A stretch of DNA of 62,304 nt from Candidatus Babeliales bacterium (GTDB lineage Bacteria > Babelota > Babeliae > Babelales > Chromulinivoraceae), in contig JBAZWT010000007.1 of NCBI GenBank assembly GCA_041660205.1, positions 1 to 62,304 of the forward strand, written 5' to 3'. The position numbers and the translations under genes were made by a program. The notes beneath the pieces were generated by a model. That model did no database searches. It had not been told where the DNA came from and saw only the letters and a program-made list of their open reading frames with translations. Shown piece after piece: positions 17,549-25,341 of the stretch (within the stretch, counting starts at the first letter, position 1; each line of letters opens with the position of its first letter).

Positions 17549-17924
17549 GATTAAACTCATTATTCTTGGATTAATTGTCTGTAGCCTGGATAGCTTTGCA
17601 AGTCAGGATGCATTTTTGAAAAAAATAATGAAAGAAATTGAGCAAGAAAAAAGAGACGAAGCTAGGCTTGCAAAAAGAATTCATGCAGAAGTGGCTGGTA
17701 TCGTTGCGCAGATAAAAAAAGAGGTTAAGGAAGAATTCGAAGAAAAAAGAAAAAGAAAAATTGAGCAAAAAGTAGAGGATGCAAGATTAGCTGCTTTAGC
17801 TCAAGTGGCACGAGAAAAGGCTTACGCAAGGACGCAAGCAAGGTTACAAGCAACAACCGTAACTTGCCGTGATATGGAAACAATAAGAGCGTGGGTACAA
17901 AGACATACAAAAAATAAAAAATAG
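17523..17924 (+). CDS. Small exported coiled-coil protein
   Basis: The 133-residue product begins inside the end of xerD. It has a hydrophobic signal segment (IKLIILGLIVCSLDSFAS, residues 10-27) and then a long, highly charged helix dominated by Lys, Glu, Arg and Ala, a likely coiled coil. It is the first of three consecutive small exported proteins with similar signal peptides (also 17995 and 18438). No function is recognised. Confidence 0.65.
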   Translation: MINIIQGHKIKLIILGLIVCSLDSFASQDAFLKKIMKEIEQEKRDEARLAKRIHAEVAGIVAQIKKEVKEEFEEKRKRKIEQKVEDARLAALAQVAREKAYARTQARLQATTVTCRDMETIRAWVQRHTKNKK

Positions 17925-17994
17925 ATGAATGGCTTTACAATGCCTGTTATACTATAAAGTATAAAAAATAATCTTAAAAATCCTTGGAGAATTC

Positions 17995-18411
17995 ATGATT
18001 CAGAGAAATACATTACTTTTGATTGGTTTAAGCGTGTTCAGTCTTAACATTATTGCAAGTGAAACAGATTTTTTAGTAACTGATACACTGAACTATTTGA
18101 GCCACTTGAGTGTTGAAACAAATTTGCGAGAAACTAATCCATCTCTAGCACTTGAAATCGCTTCAGTTCAAGCGGTAGTAAAAATACAATCTCGCAATCA
18201 ATTATCAAGAGAAATAATTAATCAAAAAATAGAACAAGCTCGCTTTAAAAATGATCACGACGCTAACTCTTTAGCTAAATTTTACGTTAAAAGAACAGCA
18301 GCTATTAAAACTCTACAAGCAGCAATTGATGAAGCAGAGGCTGAACAGAGCAGGTCAGAAATAGCTATAGCAATAGAAATAGCTAAAAAACAATCATTAA
18401 ATTTTTTATAA
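17995..18411 (+). CDS. Small exported helical protein, paralogue A
   Basis: The 138-residue protein starts MIQRNTLLLIGLSVFSLNIIAS, a clear Sec signal peptide almost the same as that of the next gene, followed by a charged helical body. The stretch IQSRNQLSREIINQKIEQAR aligns with IQNRDQAAREAINQKVERAR of the neighbour, so the two are tandem duplicates. The ribosome-binding site is TTGGAGAA. Confidence 0.75.
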   Translation: MIQRNTLLLIGLSVFSLNIIASETDFLVTDTLNYLSHLSVETNLRETNPSLALEIASVQAVVKIQSRNQLSREIINQKIEQARFKNDHDANSLAKFYVKRTAAIKTLQAAIDEAEAEQSRSEIAIAIEIAKKQSLNFL

Positions 18412-18437
18412 AGAATTAAGGTGTTAGCGGAGAGTTC

Positions 18438-18704
18438 ATGGTGCAAAGAAATACATTGTTTTTGGTTAGCTTAAGTATAATTAGCCTTAATGCTGTTGCA
18501 AGTGAAGTTAGCGATACAAATTCAAGAACTCAAAAAATATTTGATATGATAAAAAGAATACAAAATCGTGATCAAGCAGCAAGAGAAGCAATTAATCAAA
18601 AAGTAGAACGAGCACGAACTGCAGATACGGAAAAAGATATAAAATTTATATCAACTATTAATGATTGGATCGATGAAACTGTTAAAGCAAATTCAAGAAT
18701 ATAG
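18438..18704 (+). CDS. Small exported helical protein, paralogue B
   Basis: This 88-residue protein is a shortened paralogue of the gene at 17995: MVQRNTLFLVSLSIISLNAVAS as signal peptide and the shared IQNRDQAAREAINQKVERAR helix. It lacks about 40 residues between signal and helix and the C-terminal extension of its neighbour. Function unknown. Confidence 0.72.
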   Translation: MVQRNTLFLVSLSIISLNAVASEVSDTNSRTQKIFDMIKRIQNRDQAAREAINQKVERARTADTEKDIKFISTINDWIDETVKANSRI

Positions 18705-18723
18705 AGCTTCTAAAGACATTTAA

Positions 18724-18751
18724 TTGAGAAAAAATCTTGTTTTTGTATAAT
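18724..18751 (+). promoter_or_regulatory. Probable promoter for dnaN-recF
   Basis: TTGAGA (18724-18729), a 16-base spacer and a consensus TATAAT (18746-18751) lie 40 bases before the first dnaN ATG. Confidence 0.65.
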
Positions 18752-18791
18752 GAACAAGTGATCAATACCGAAATATGCAAGAAAGGTTTCC

Positions 18792-19912
18792 ATGAGCAAT
18801 TCTTTTATAATTAGTCAAAAAGATTTTTTGGCGACTCTTTTTTTTATGCAACCAATTTGCACAAAAAGACAAAGATTTCTTCAACGTCTTGCATTTTGTT
18901 TCATGTATCAAATAAAGAGCTTATTTTAAAAGCAACAGATTTGGAAATCAGCTTGCAATACAGCTGTCAACTTCTAGAAAGTTCTGTAGAAAACGTTCAA
19001 TTTTTAGTTCCTGGAAAAAAAATCTTTGACGTGGTTAAAGAAATGGCTGGTGATATCGAATGTATTTTTGATGATAATCAGTTAACGTTAAAGGCTGAAA
19101 AGAAAATTAACATTTCATTTAATATCAAACGAGCTGAAGAGTTTCCGCCGTTGCCAGAGCGCATTGAAAATCTTATGCAGCTTGATTCTTTGTTTTTATC
19201 AAACATGCTGGGAAAAGTATCGTTTTTGATTCCTCAAAATAACGCAACACCATCGCTTAATGGCCTGTTTTTAGAAATATCTTCTAAAGATTTTAAGCTA
19301 ACAACGACTGATGGACATTGTTTGGCTCAGGTGACATCAGAGAAATACGTTTTAGATAAAGAAAGAAAATGGTTATTGCCACGGCGAGCTATTTTTGAAC
19401 TTAAAAAAATTCTTGAAAATTCTAATGCACCATCAATCTTTTTAGGCATGTGCGATAATCAATTGGTCTTTTCTGGTGATCGCTTTAATTTCTTCACCAA
19501 GTTACTGGCTGATGAGTTTCCAAAATATGAATCGATTTTACAGCATGATTCTTTTACTCCAGCAACTATGAACAAGTCTGATTTGGTTAAAACATTACGC
19601 CGATCTGCTTGCTTACTGTCTGGTCAATTTTTAGCAACTAATTTTATGTTTTCTAAAAATAATTTAAAAGTTTCACTGAAGAATTCAGAAATTGGAAATT
19701 TGGATGAAATGCTCCCAATCGATAATTTTACATCTGAAAATTTAGAAATGCGTTTTTATTCGCCATATCTTTTGCAGGGATTGCAGTCATTTGACAATGA
19801 ACAGATTACTTGTTTCTTGAAAAGCAATACGCGTCCAATTATTTTCAAAGCAATAGATGACAGTTGTCATTTAATGTATTTAGTGATGCCTGTTTCTGCA
19901 AACAATCCATAA
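18792..19912 (+). CDS. dnaN: DNA polymerase III beta clamp, frame broken near start
   Basis: The sliding clamp tethers DNA polymerase to its template. From a TTG at 18857 a 351-residue frame shows clear clamp sequence (LILKATDLEISL, TPSLNGLFLEI, TTDGHCLA, LLADEFPKY). The natural start is the ATG at 18792, with ribosome-binding site AAAGG, which gives MSNSFIISQKDFLATL...MQPICTKR in a different frame, as expected for the clamp N-terminus. The two frames join in the run ACAAAAAGACA at 18861-18871: one base appears missing, or the ribosome slips back one base. Joining Arg to Thr there restores normal spacing to the E. coli protein. It may be a sequencing error, a real mutation rescued by the TTG start, or programmed -1 frameshifting. 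Confidence 0.85.
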
Positions 19913-19923
19913 AAGAGAATTCA

Positions 19924-21015
19924 TTGTTTTTAACAAAGTTGCAGTTACAACAGTTTCGTTGTTTCATTGATACAACGTTTTCTTTTTCGTCTCCCATTAC
20001 GCTTATTACGGGAAATAATGGTGCCGGAAAAACATCGATAATCGAAGCGATTCATTATTTATGTTATTTCAAATCATTTCGGTCCCATATCGTAACGGAT
20101 TTGCTGTATCATGAAGCAGACTCCTTTTTTTTAAGAGGACATTTTACGCTTGAACAAGAGCCAGAAATGTCTCATATCATTCAGGTGGGATACGGCAATA
20201 AAAAAAAGATTATCAAACTTGACCAAAAAAATGTCACATCATTTAAAGATACATTTCCTTATTTTAAGGTAATTACTTTAACCGAAGATGATATTGATCT
20301 GATTAGAGGATATCCAGCTGGCAGAAGGGCATTTGCTGATCAAGCGGTTCTTTTTTCAAAACCAGAAGCTTTAGATACATATCGGGACTTTAAGCATATT
20401 TTACATAGTCGCAACGCCTTACTTGTCCAAAGTGCCTTTAAGGGCTTGGACAAGCTAGAATTTGATGTCTGGAGTGAGAAACTATGGGACAGCTCTATGA
20501 AAATTCAGCAGTATCGGCAAACTGAGCTAAAAGTTATAGAAAAAGTCGTGAATAGCTTAATTGATCAGTATTTTGATGGGGTATATGAGGTCGAGATTGC
20601 ATATGACGCAAAATGGGTTACTTTGGGTGAGTCTTTCGAGGACTTTCTAAGGAAAACAGCGCATTTGACTCGACAGGAGCTTGTAATGAAAAGATCAATG
20701 TACGGAGCTCATTTGGATGATCTTATTTTTCATATCAAAGGTAAAAAGGCTCGGATGTTTGCTTCTAGAGGGCAACAAAAGCTTGTATCGCTTCTTTGTA
20801 AGCTGGCTCTCATATCAATTAGCGATAAGCACTCATCGCTGCCACTTATCTTGATTGATGATTTTATCTCAGATTTTGATAAAATTCGTCTTAAAAATTT
20901 AATACATTTCTTCCTGTCATGTAAAAATCAGATAATAATTACCTCACCTTTTTGCGATTCTGAGCTAGAAAGCCTTATTGCAAAGGCCCATCCAGACGTG
21001 ATATCCATAGGATAA
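19924..21015 (+). CDS. recF: DNA replication and repair protein RecF
   Basis: RecF loads RecA at gaps through RecFOR. I place the start at TTG 19924, 11 bases after the dnaN stop, because LFLTKLQLQQFRCF is the family N-terminus; a longer frame would run into dnaN. Walker A GNNGAGKT is at residues 30-37, followed by SIIEAIHYLCYFKSFR. The C-terminal ABC signature region (FASRGQQKLVSLLCKLAL) and Walker B (LPLILIDDFISDFD) are present. At 363 residues it is of normal length. The dnaN-recF order is conserved in many bacteria. Confidence 0.94.
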   Translation: MFLTKLQLQQFRCFIDTTFSFSSPITLITGNNGAGKTSIIEAIHYLCYFKSFRSHIVTDLLYHEADSFFLRGHFTLEQEPEMSHIIQVGYGNKKKIIKLDQKNVTSFKDTFPYFKVITLTEDDIDLIRGYPAGRRAFADQAVLFSKPEALDTYRDFKHILHSRNALLVQSAFKGLDKLEFDVWSEKLWDSSMKIQQYRQTELKVIEKVVNSLIDQYFDGVYEVEIAYDAKWVTLGESFEDFLRKTAHLTRQELVMKRSMYGAHLDDLIFHIKGKKARMFASRGQQKLVSLLCKLALISISDKHSSLPLILIDDFISDFDKIRLKNLIHFFLSCKNQIIITSPFCDSELESLIAKAHPDVISIG

Positions 21016-21058
21016 TACACAGCCTGTCAGAAAAATGTTTTTATTAGGGGGTATCCTC

Positions 21059-21086
21059 TTGACAGAAGGGCAAGAACTGATAGAAT
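21059..21086 (+). promoter_or_regulatory. Strong promoter with no gene behind it
   Basis: TTGACA (21059-21064, perfect -35), a 16-base spacer and TAGAAT (21081-21086) lie just after recF. The next coding start is 258 bases away, and a strong terminator lies between. Confidence 0.65.
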
Positions 21087-21091
21087 TAGTA

Positions 21092-21221
21092 GTGAATTAA
21101 GCATTTTAAATAAATCAAAAAATGATTCATTTGTAATCCTTAGTTCATTTAATTAGGCTTCATTACTACTCTCCTTTTTTCCATCGCATCGATATTCGTA
21201 TCAATGCGATGGAATTTTTTT
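21092..21221 (+). ncRNA. Candidate small RNA between recF and ankyrin gene
   Basis: A transcript from the promoter at 21059-21086 would be about 130 nt and end at the terminator at 21181-21221. The body has no meaningful open frame. It contains a 9-bp hairpin with one mismatch (21108-21132, AAAT/ATTT and AATCA/TGATT arms around an A5 loop). Complementary ends AGTAGT (21088-21093) and ACTACT (21165-21170) could close the structure; part of the left arm may lie before the transcription start. No known RNA family is recognised. Confidence 0.5.
21181..21221 (+). terminator. Very strong intrinsic terminator
   Basis: A perfect 9-bp GC-rich stem (CCATCGCAT / ATGCGATGG, 21181-21189 with 21204-21212) contains a second 4-bp stem capped by TTCG (GATA-TTCG-TATC), then a T7 tail. 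It ends the candidate small RNA and any read-through from recF. Confidence 0.9.
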
Positions 21222-21343
21222 GACCAAATTTTTATATCGCATCTTTTCGCCACATCTTCATAAAAAATGTCGCTATTTGACCGAAGTGCCTACTGTGATA
21301 GGGTTGTTATAGTATTTAAACAATCCTGGTATTAGGAAATTTC

Positions 21344-21808
21344 ATGAAAAAAATTATATTAAGCGTTTTAATGATTTATTCATCATTATCTTGGTGCAAT
21401 ATTGAACAAAGTTTGAGTGATGCACTACAGCGCAATGATATAGAATCTGCAAAAAAATTAATTGTAGATGGTGCAGATGTAAATGTACGTGATAGTCAGG
21501 GTAATTCTCTATTGCACTATGCTGCTTTTTTTGGAAAGGTTCAGATAGTAAAACTTTTGCTTGCCGCTCATGCAGATGTACAAGCAAGAAATAAAAAAGG
21601 AAGCAGCTCGCTGCATATGGCTACTGTAAGTTGCGTGGGAAAATCTTTTGATGATGAACATCTTGAAAGTATACAATTATTAGTTGCAGCTGGTGCACAT
21701 AAATATGTAAAAAATGGAAAAAGAATAACTCCTATCGCTTTAGCTTGGCGCAATTGTCCTTCTGCAGCAGTTCTTATGTCTTTAGTTGAACTAGGTGATT
21801 TGTTATAA
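21344..21808 (+). CDS. Exported ankyrin-repeat protein
   Basis: The 154-residue protein has a signal peptide (MKKIILSVLMIYSSLSWC) and then about three to four ankyrin repeats: ALQRNDIESAKKLIVDGADVN, DSQGNSLLHYAAFFGKVQIV, KKGSSSLHMATV, and a final degenerate unit. The TPLHxAA-like cores and GAD-V-N turns are recognisable. Ankyrin proteins of intracellular bacteria often act on host proteins, but with a Sec signal this one could also be periplasmic. The ribosome-binding site is weak. It is monocistronic, with a palindromic repeat following it. Confidence 0.9.
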   Translation: MKKIILSVLMIYSSLSWCNIEQSLSDALQRNDIESAKKLIVDGADVNVRDSQGNSLLHYAAFFGKVQIVKLLLAAHADVQARNKKGSSSLHMATVSCVGKSFDDEHLESIQLLVAAGAHKYVKNGKRITPIALAWRNCPSAAVLMSLVELGDLL

Positions 21809-21916
21809 ATAGTTATTAAAAATAATTTCAGCTTTATTATTTCAAAAAACTCTTTTTCTTGAGTGTCTTATTTGCGTATTCTTTTGGTATTCCTGACAAG
21901 TCATAATTCAGTAAGC

Positions 21917-21983
21917 ATGGATCCCCGGGTTACTCCTACGCCAGAGTTACGGCGTATAGGCAAGCCTGAGGACGAAGAGGTGA
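21917..21983 (+). repeat. Family-B interspersed repeat (GGATCCCCGGGT type)
   Basis: The element begins ATGGATCCCCGGGT, has an inner hairpin (TACGCC / GGCGTA) and ends AAGCCTGAGGACGAAGAGG. Read in frame it gives MDPRV...KPEDEE, the spurious peptide familiar from this repeat type in many genomes. A second copy lies upstream of dnaB on the other strand. It fills most of the gap before the protease gene. Confidence 0.75.
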
Positions 21984-21994
21984 TGTGAATAATA

Positions 21995-23383
21995 GTGAAA
22001 AAAGTACTGTTGTTATTTTTAGAGATTCTATATTCTCAATCGCTTCATTCTTTTAATTTTTTTCCTGAAAATATTTCATATTGCAGTCGACAAGAATATG
22101 AATCATTGATGCAAGGTGTACAATTTCAAAATCAAGATGATCTGCGTATTCAAAATATTTCAAAAGATTTTTTGTGGCATTTAAAAATTCCAACAGTTGG
22201 ACTACTTTGTAAAAATCAACAAAATAATAATCAAGAACTTTTACTCTGGGATTTAGCACCAAAAAAAGGACATGGTATTAAAATTGCAGTGCTCGACACC
22301 AAAATTAACAGTCAGGAAAAACATTTTGATCAATTTTCTTGCAATCAACGCCAAAAAACAGGCAACTTTGGAAATTCAAATAAAATTGAACCAGGAGAAA
22401 CGATTTTTGATTACCAGCTTGCAGGTCGAAAAAATCAAAATCATTTAACTCAATTGATGAAAAAAAATAATTTTTTTCAAAAAACTCTTATAAAAAATCA
22501 TGGCAACTTAACATGTGGCATTATTAGACAGTTTGCGCCTGACGCTGTTATAATTCCAATATCTATAATGGATGATGATGGGGGCACTGACATAAAAAGT
22601 TTACGCCAAGGTTTGCAGCGGGCTTTTGATATGCATGTAGACATTGTGCATCTTGGACTGAAAATAGCGGACGATCTATGTGATAAACATCTAGAAAATA
22701 AAGAATTAGTAACATTGCTGCAAAAGTTTTCTTATGTGGTGGTGGCCGCTGGAAATGATTGTGCAAGTATGAAAAAAGTTGCTTATCTTGCAAGTTTGCC
22801 TAACATATTATTTTCCGTTGGCGCTTTTGACAGTAAGTATCAAGTTTGCTGCTTTTCTCAATGGCAGGAATGTAAGGGTCCTAATTTTTTACTACCAGGA
22901 CATCGAATTTTATGTCAGTTATGGATTGATGAAATTCAAGATTATATTTTTGTGCATACATCTGGTACATCAATGGCCTCTGCGATGATGACAGGTTTTT
23001 TAGCATTACTTTTATCAGAATTTGGCCCTGTTTTTACGCGTGAGCAGATAGAACAAGTAATTAAAAGTTGCTCAAAAAAATTATATGATCAATGGGATAA
23101 AAAAGTTATTTTTGGCACAGTGGATATGCGAAAAACTTTCATAACTTTAAAGTCATTGCAACAGATAATAAAAAAAGTTTCCGCATGTTTTTATAAAAAA
23201 AAATTTTTAAAAATTGTTGATGCGATTAAAGAAAATTCCGACTTTGATAATAAAAATGTAAACTCTTTTAACTCTTATGCGTCTGTAAGTTTTCGTAAAA
23301 AAATTGACAGAGATCTTTATATCTTGGTAAAAGATAGTAACTATCTGATAAAGGAAAACATTTGGAAAAAAAAATCTGCTTAA
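21995..23383 (+). CDS. Exported subtilisin-like (S8) serine protease
   Basis: The 462-residue protein starts with GTG at 21995 and a signal peptide (MKKVLLLFLEILYSQSLHS). The catalytic triad is complete: Asp101 in IKIAVLDTKI, His169 in IKNHGNLTCGII, and Ser326 in HTSGTSMASAMM; Asn254 (VVVAAGNDC) is the oxyanion-hole residue. It is therefore probably an active secreted or envelope peptidase. The C-terminal 100 residues are basic and of unknown fold. Residues 70-90 contain QELLLWDLAP, closely like ELLLWDRHEG in the next protein, whose start lies within the end of this gene (22-base overlap), so the two probably act together. Confidence 0.9.
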   Translation: MKKVLLLFLEILYSQSLHSFNFFPENISYCSRQEYESLMQGVQFQNQDDLRIQNISKDFLWHLKIPTVGLLCKNQQNNNQELLLWDLAPKKGHGIKIAVLDTKINSQEKHFDQFSCNQRQKTGNFGNSNKIEPGETIFDYQLAGRKNQNHLTQLMKKNNFFQKTLIKNHGNLTCGIIRQFAPDAVIIPISIMDDDGGTDIKSLRQGLQRAFDMHVDIVHLGLKIADDLCDKHLENKELVTLLQKFSYVVVAAGNDCASMKKVAYLASLPNILFSVGAFDSKYQVCCFSQWQECKGPNFLLPGHRILCQLWIDEIQDYIFVHTSGTSMASAMMTGFLALLLSEFGPVFTREQIEQVIKSCSKKLYDQWDKKVIFGTVDMRKTFITLKSLQQIIKKVSACFYKKKFLKIVDAIKENSDFDNKNVNSFNSYASVSFRKKIDRDLYILVKDSNYLIKENIWKKKSA

Positions 23384-24543
23384 TTTTTCATCTCTCATTG
23401 CTGACTTTGTTTTTGCCTACGTGGGCGCAGCAGGAGTTTATTTATCCTATCGCAGAGATAAATGATGACATGATAATGATGGTTCATCAAAAGTCTTATG
23501 ATGACCTTGAACTGCTGTTGTGGGACCGCCATGAAGGGATAGCTTGTCGCGAACTTACTTCTATGTTTATTCCTTCGTGTGTACAACTACTTCCAGGGAA
23601 AAAAGCGTTTAGTTTTATCGATCGCGGTAGGATTAGAATCAAAACATTTAATAAACGCGCGCCTCGAGCGATAGATATTTATGAACCGATTTATGCAATT
23701 TTTTCAATGAAATGGATAACGGACGAACAATTTTATTTTGCCGGAAAGAATTATGGTAAACTTTCTATCTTCCTATGCGATACTTCAAATCGTGGTGCGG
23801 CCGTTTACTCTTTAACTAATCGTGATGGATTTGATTATGTGTATCCGTGCAAAGTTGGCAATAATCTTTTTTGCGTTTCAAGAGACCAGTTGCAAAATTA
23901 TGCAATTCAAAAGTTAGAGTGGTCTCCTCGGCAGTATGAAAGTGCTGAATCCTTAGCTCCTATCTCGCAACAACTACTTGTAACCCATGATAAGCCTTTA
24001 TGCTTTTTATGTATGGAAGATGAATCTTCGGGCTTTGTGGTTGAGTGTCTTGCGTATGAACAGTCATCAGAGTTTTTAAATTTTTCTTGTTGTGCTTTAA
24101 ATTGCATTAATGATTCATGGAGCTTGGCCAAATTATTTGAATTTAAAATTCCTTCAAAGTTTTTAATCGGAACAGATGAAGATAGAGTTTATGAAACTAT
24201 TGCTCCTTTTGTGCCGCGTTACACACAGGAGTGGATTTATTATGTCAGTTATGATGATGAGTCTGAAAATTGCACCATACAAAGGTACAATCGTGCACTG
24301 AGTAGCACAGAGTACTTAACGGACACAAGTCGCTCCATAGCTGGTTTAAGCCATGTTTTCGCGCCACTTATTATTAAAGATATGTTGTATTGTGGATATT
24401 TATTCTCCGAAAAAACACCTTCAGCCTTTCGCGGTTTTCCTCAAAAATTTATGCACGTTGACCCTGTGACTGGTATTATTCAATGCAGATTGCCCCAGGT
24501 TTCGCTTAAGGCCACAGATCACGATTACGAGGGTATCGGTTGA
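23362..24543 (+). CDS. Exported protein, possible beta-propeller, coupled to protease
   Basis: The 393-residue protein starts with TTG at 23362 (ribosome-binding site AAAGGA) inside the 3' end of the protease gene. It has a signal peptide (IFHLSLLTLFLPTWAQ). The mature part is beta-rich, with repeated strand patterns such as AFSFIDRGRIRIKTF, EQFYFAGKNYGKLSIFLCD and WIYYVSYDDESENC, suggesting a propeller of the TolB/WD type; no exact family is recognised. The ELLLWD segment near residue 50 resembles one in the protease. The gene overlap suggests translational coupling and a joint role, for example as a cofactor or regulator of the protease (inference). Confidence 0.75.
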   Translation: MEKKICLIFHLSLLTLFLPTWAQQEFIYPIAEINDDMIMMVHQKSYDDLELLLWDRHEGIACRELTSMFIPSCVQLLPGKKAFSFIDRGRIRIKTFNKRAPRAIDIYEPIYAIFSMKWITDEQFYFAGKNYGKLSIFLCDTSNRGAAVYSLTNRDGFDYVYPCKVGNNLFCVSRDQLQNYAIQKLEWSPRQYESAESLAPISQQLLVTHDKPLCFLCMEDESSGFVVECLAYEQSSEFLNFSCCALNCINDSWSLAKLFEFKIPSKFLIGTDEDRVYETIAPFVPRYTQEWIYYVSYDDESENCTIQRYNRALSSTEYLTDTSRSIAGLSHVFAPLIIKDMLYCGYLFSEKTPSAFRGFPQKFMHVDPVTGIIQCRLPQVSLKATDHDYEGIG

Positions 24544-24632
24544 AAAAACACATTATGTAACCATAATAGGGCTTATGCGAGTTATGACATTTTTTCGGCA
24601 GCGGCCAAAATTCAAAAAATTCGAATTATTTT

Positions 24633-25124
24633 TCAACAATTTTCATAAGAAACCATGACCACCGGAATCGACTGCCTTGCTGTCAAAGCCTCGCACAAAT
24701 TTTGCAATTTTTTAATTGAAAAGTTTGTCAAAAGGTCCTCTGAGAGCTCAATGTAGACAAAATCAAAATGAAAGTAATCAATAAAAAGATCTTCTAGCTC
24801 GCAATTATTTTCAAACATTTGGTTACATTCAAGGTAAAGTTCGTACATATTTGCAATATCATGATCGAGCAAAATTTGGGAAGTTGTTAAGCAACCAATA
24901 AAATTGTAATATTGAAGTGATTTTAAAATGGTACTTATAAGCACCCGACCGCTCATACTATTTTTTGTTGAAATATGATGCAACCCTGGCGTCATGAAAA
25001 TATTTTGTATTTTGATAATTTCAAGATCAGAAAGTGGCCAATTAAAATTATTGATTTTTCTTGCGTCACGTACAATCAATTCTTTTTGTTTAGCTAATGG
25101 TTTTGATAGTCTCAAATTTTCCAT
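24633..25124 (-). CDS. Orphan cytoplasmic protein
   Basis: The 163-residue protein has no signal peptide. It has a good ribosome-binding site (GGGAGAG). The C-terminal half, with DFVYIELSEDLL followed by a helix and IPVVMVSYEN, resembles the Walker-B strand, helix and next strand of a P-loop ATPase such as the DnaA/DnaC group. There is no GKS/T Walker A motif, so it could be a degenerate relative. This is a weak resemblance only. It diverges from the J-domain gene across a 217-base region that holds a perfect 22-bp inverted repeat. Confidence 0.65.
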   Translation of the reverse strand: MENLRLSKPLAKQKELIVRDARKINNFNWPLSDLEIIKIQNIFMTPGLHHISTKNSMSGRVLISTILKSLQYYNFIGCLTTSQILLDHDIANMYELYLECNQMFENNCELEDLFIDYFHFDFVYIELSEDLLTNFSIKKLQNLCEALTARQSIPVVMVSYENC

Positions 25125-25183
25125 TTCTCTCTCCCGAAATTTCTTCTCCTTTTTTTGAAATTTGTAACACTGTACAAAAAATG

Positions 25184-25233
25184 AAAAAAGTTAGTCAATA
25201 GTTTTCAAATTAAAACTATTGACTAACTTTTTT
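25184..25233. repeat. Perfect 22-bp inverted repeat in a divergent gap
   Basis: Arms 25184-25205 and 25212-25233 are exact reverse complements around the loop CAAATT, beginning with six As and ending with six Ts. It resembles a bidirectional terminator but lies upstream of both flanking genes, so it does not terminate either. It could end an unseen transcript, act as an operator, or be a mobile-element remnant. The end GACTAACTTTTT recurs at 26637-26648, just after the J-domain gene. Confidence 0.85.
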
Positions 25234-25282
25234 TAGGAATTAAAGGTGGCAAATTTTTACAAACCCTTGTAAAAAACTCTCC

Positions 25283-25312
25283 TACATAAATAGTATATAA
25301 ATAAAGTATAAT
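25283..25312 (+). promoter_or_regulatory. Possible promoter of first J-domain gene
   Basis: A consensus TATAAT (25307-25312) lies 30 bases before the ATG, with a poor -35 (TACATA at 25283, 18-base spacing). Confidence 0.4.
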
Positions 25313-25341
25313 TTTTTATAAATGAAGCTAGGGGTGCTTTT

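Noticed and set aside
18705..21343. Replication origin near dnaN-recF
   Set aside because: There is no dnaA or gyrB nearby and I saw no cluster of DnaA boxes or AT-rich unwinding element; gene order alone is not enough.
21917..21983. BamHI-SmaI polylinker-like sequence suggesting vector contamination
   Set aside because: It is followed by repeat-typical sequence rather than vector, and a second diverged copy occurs upstream of dnaB; this is a natural repeat.
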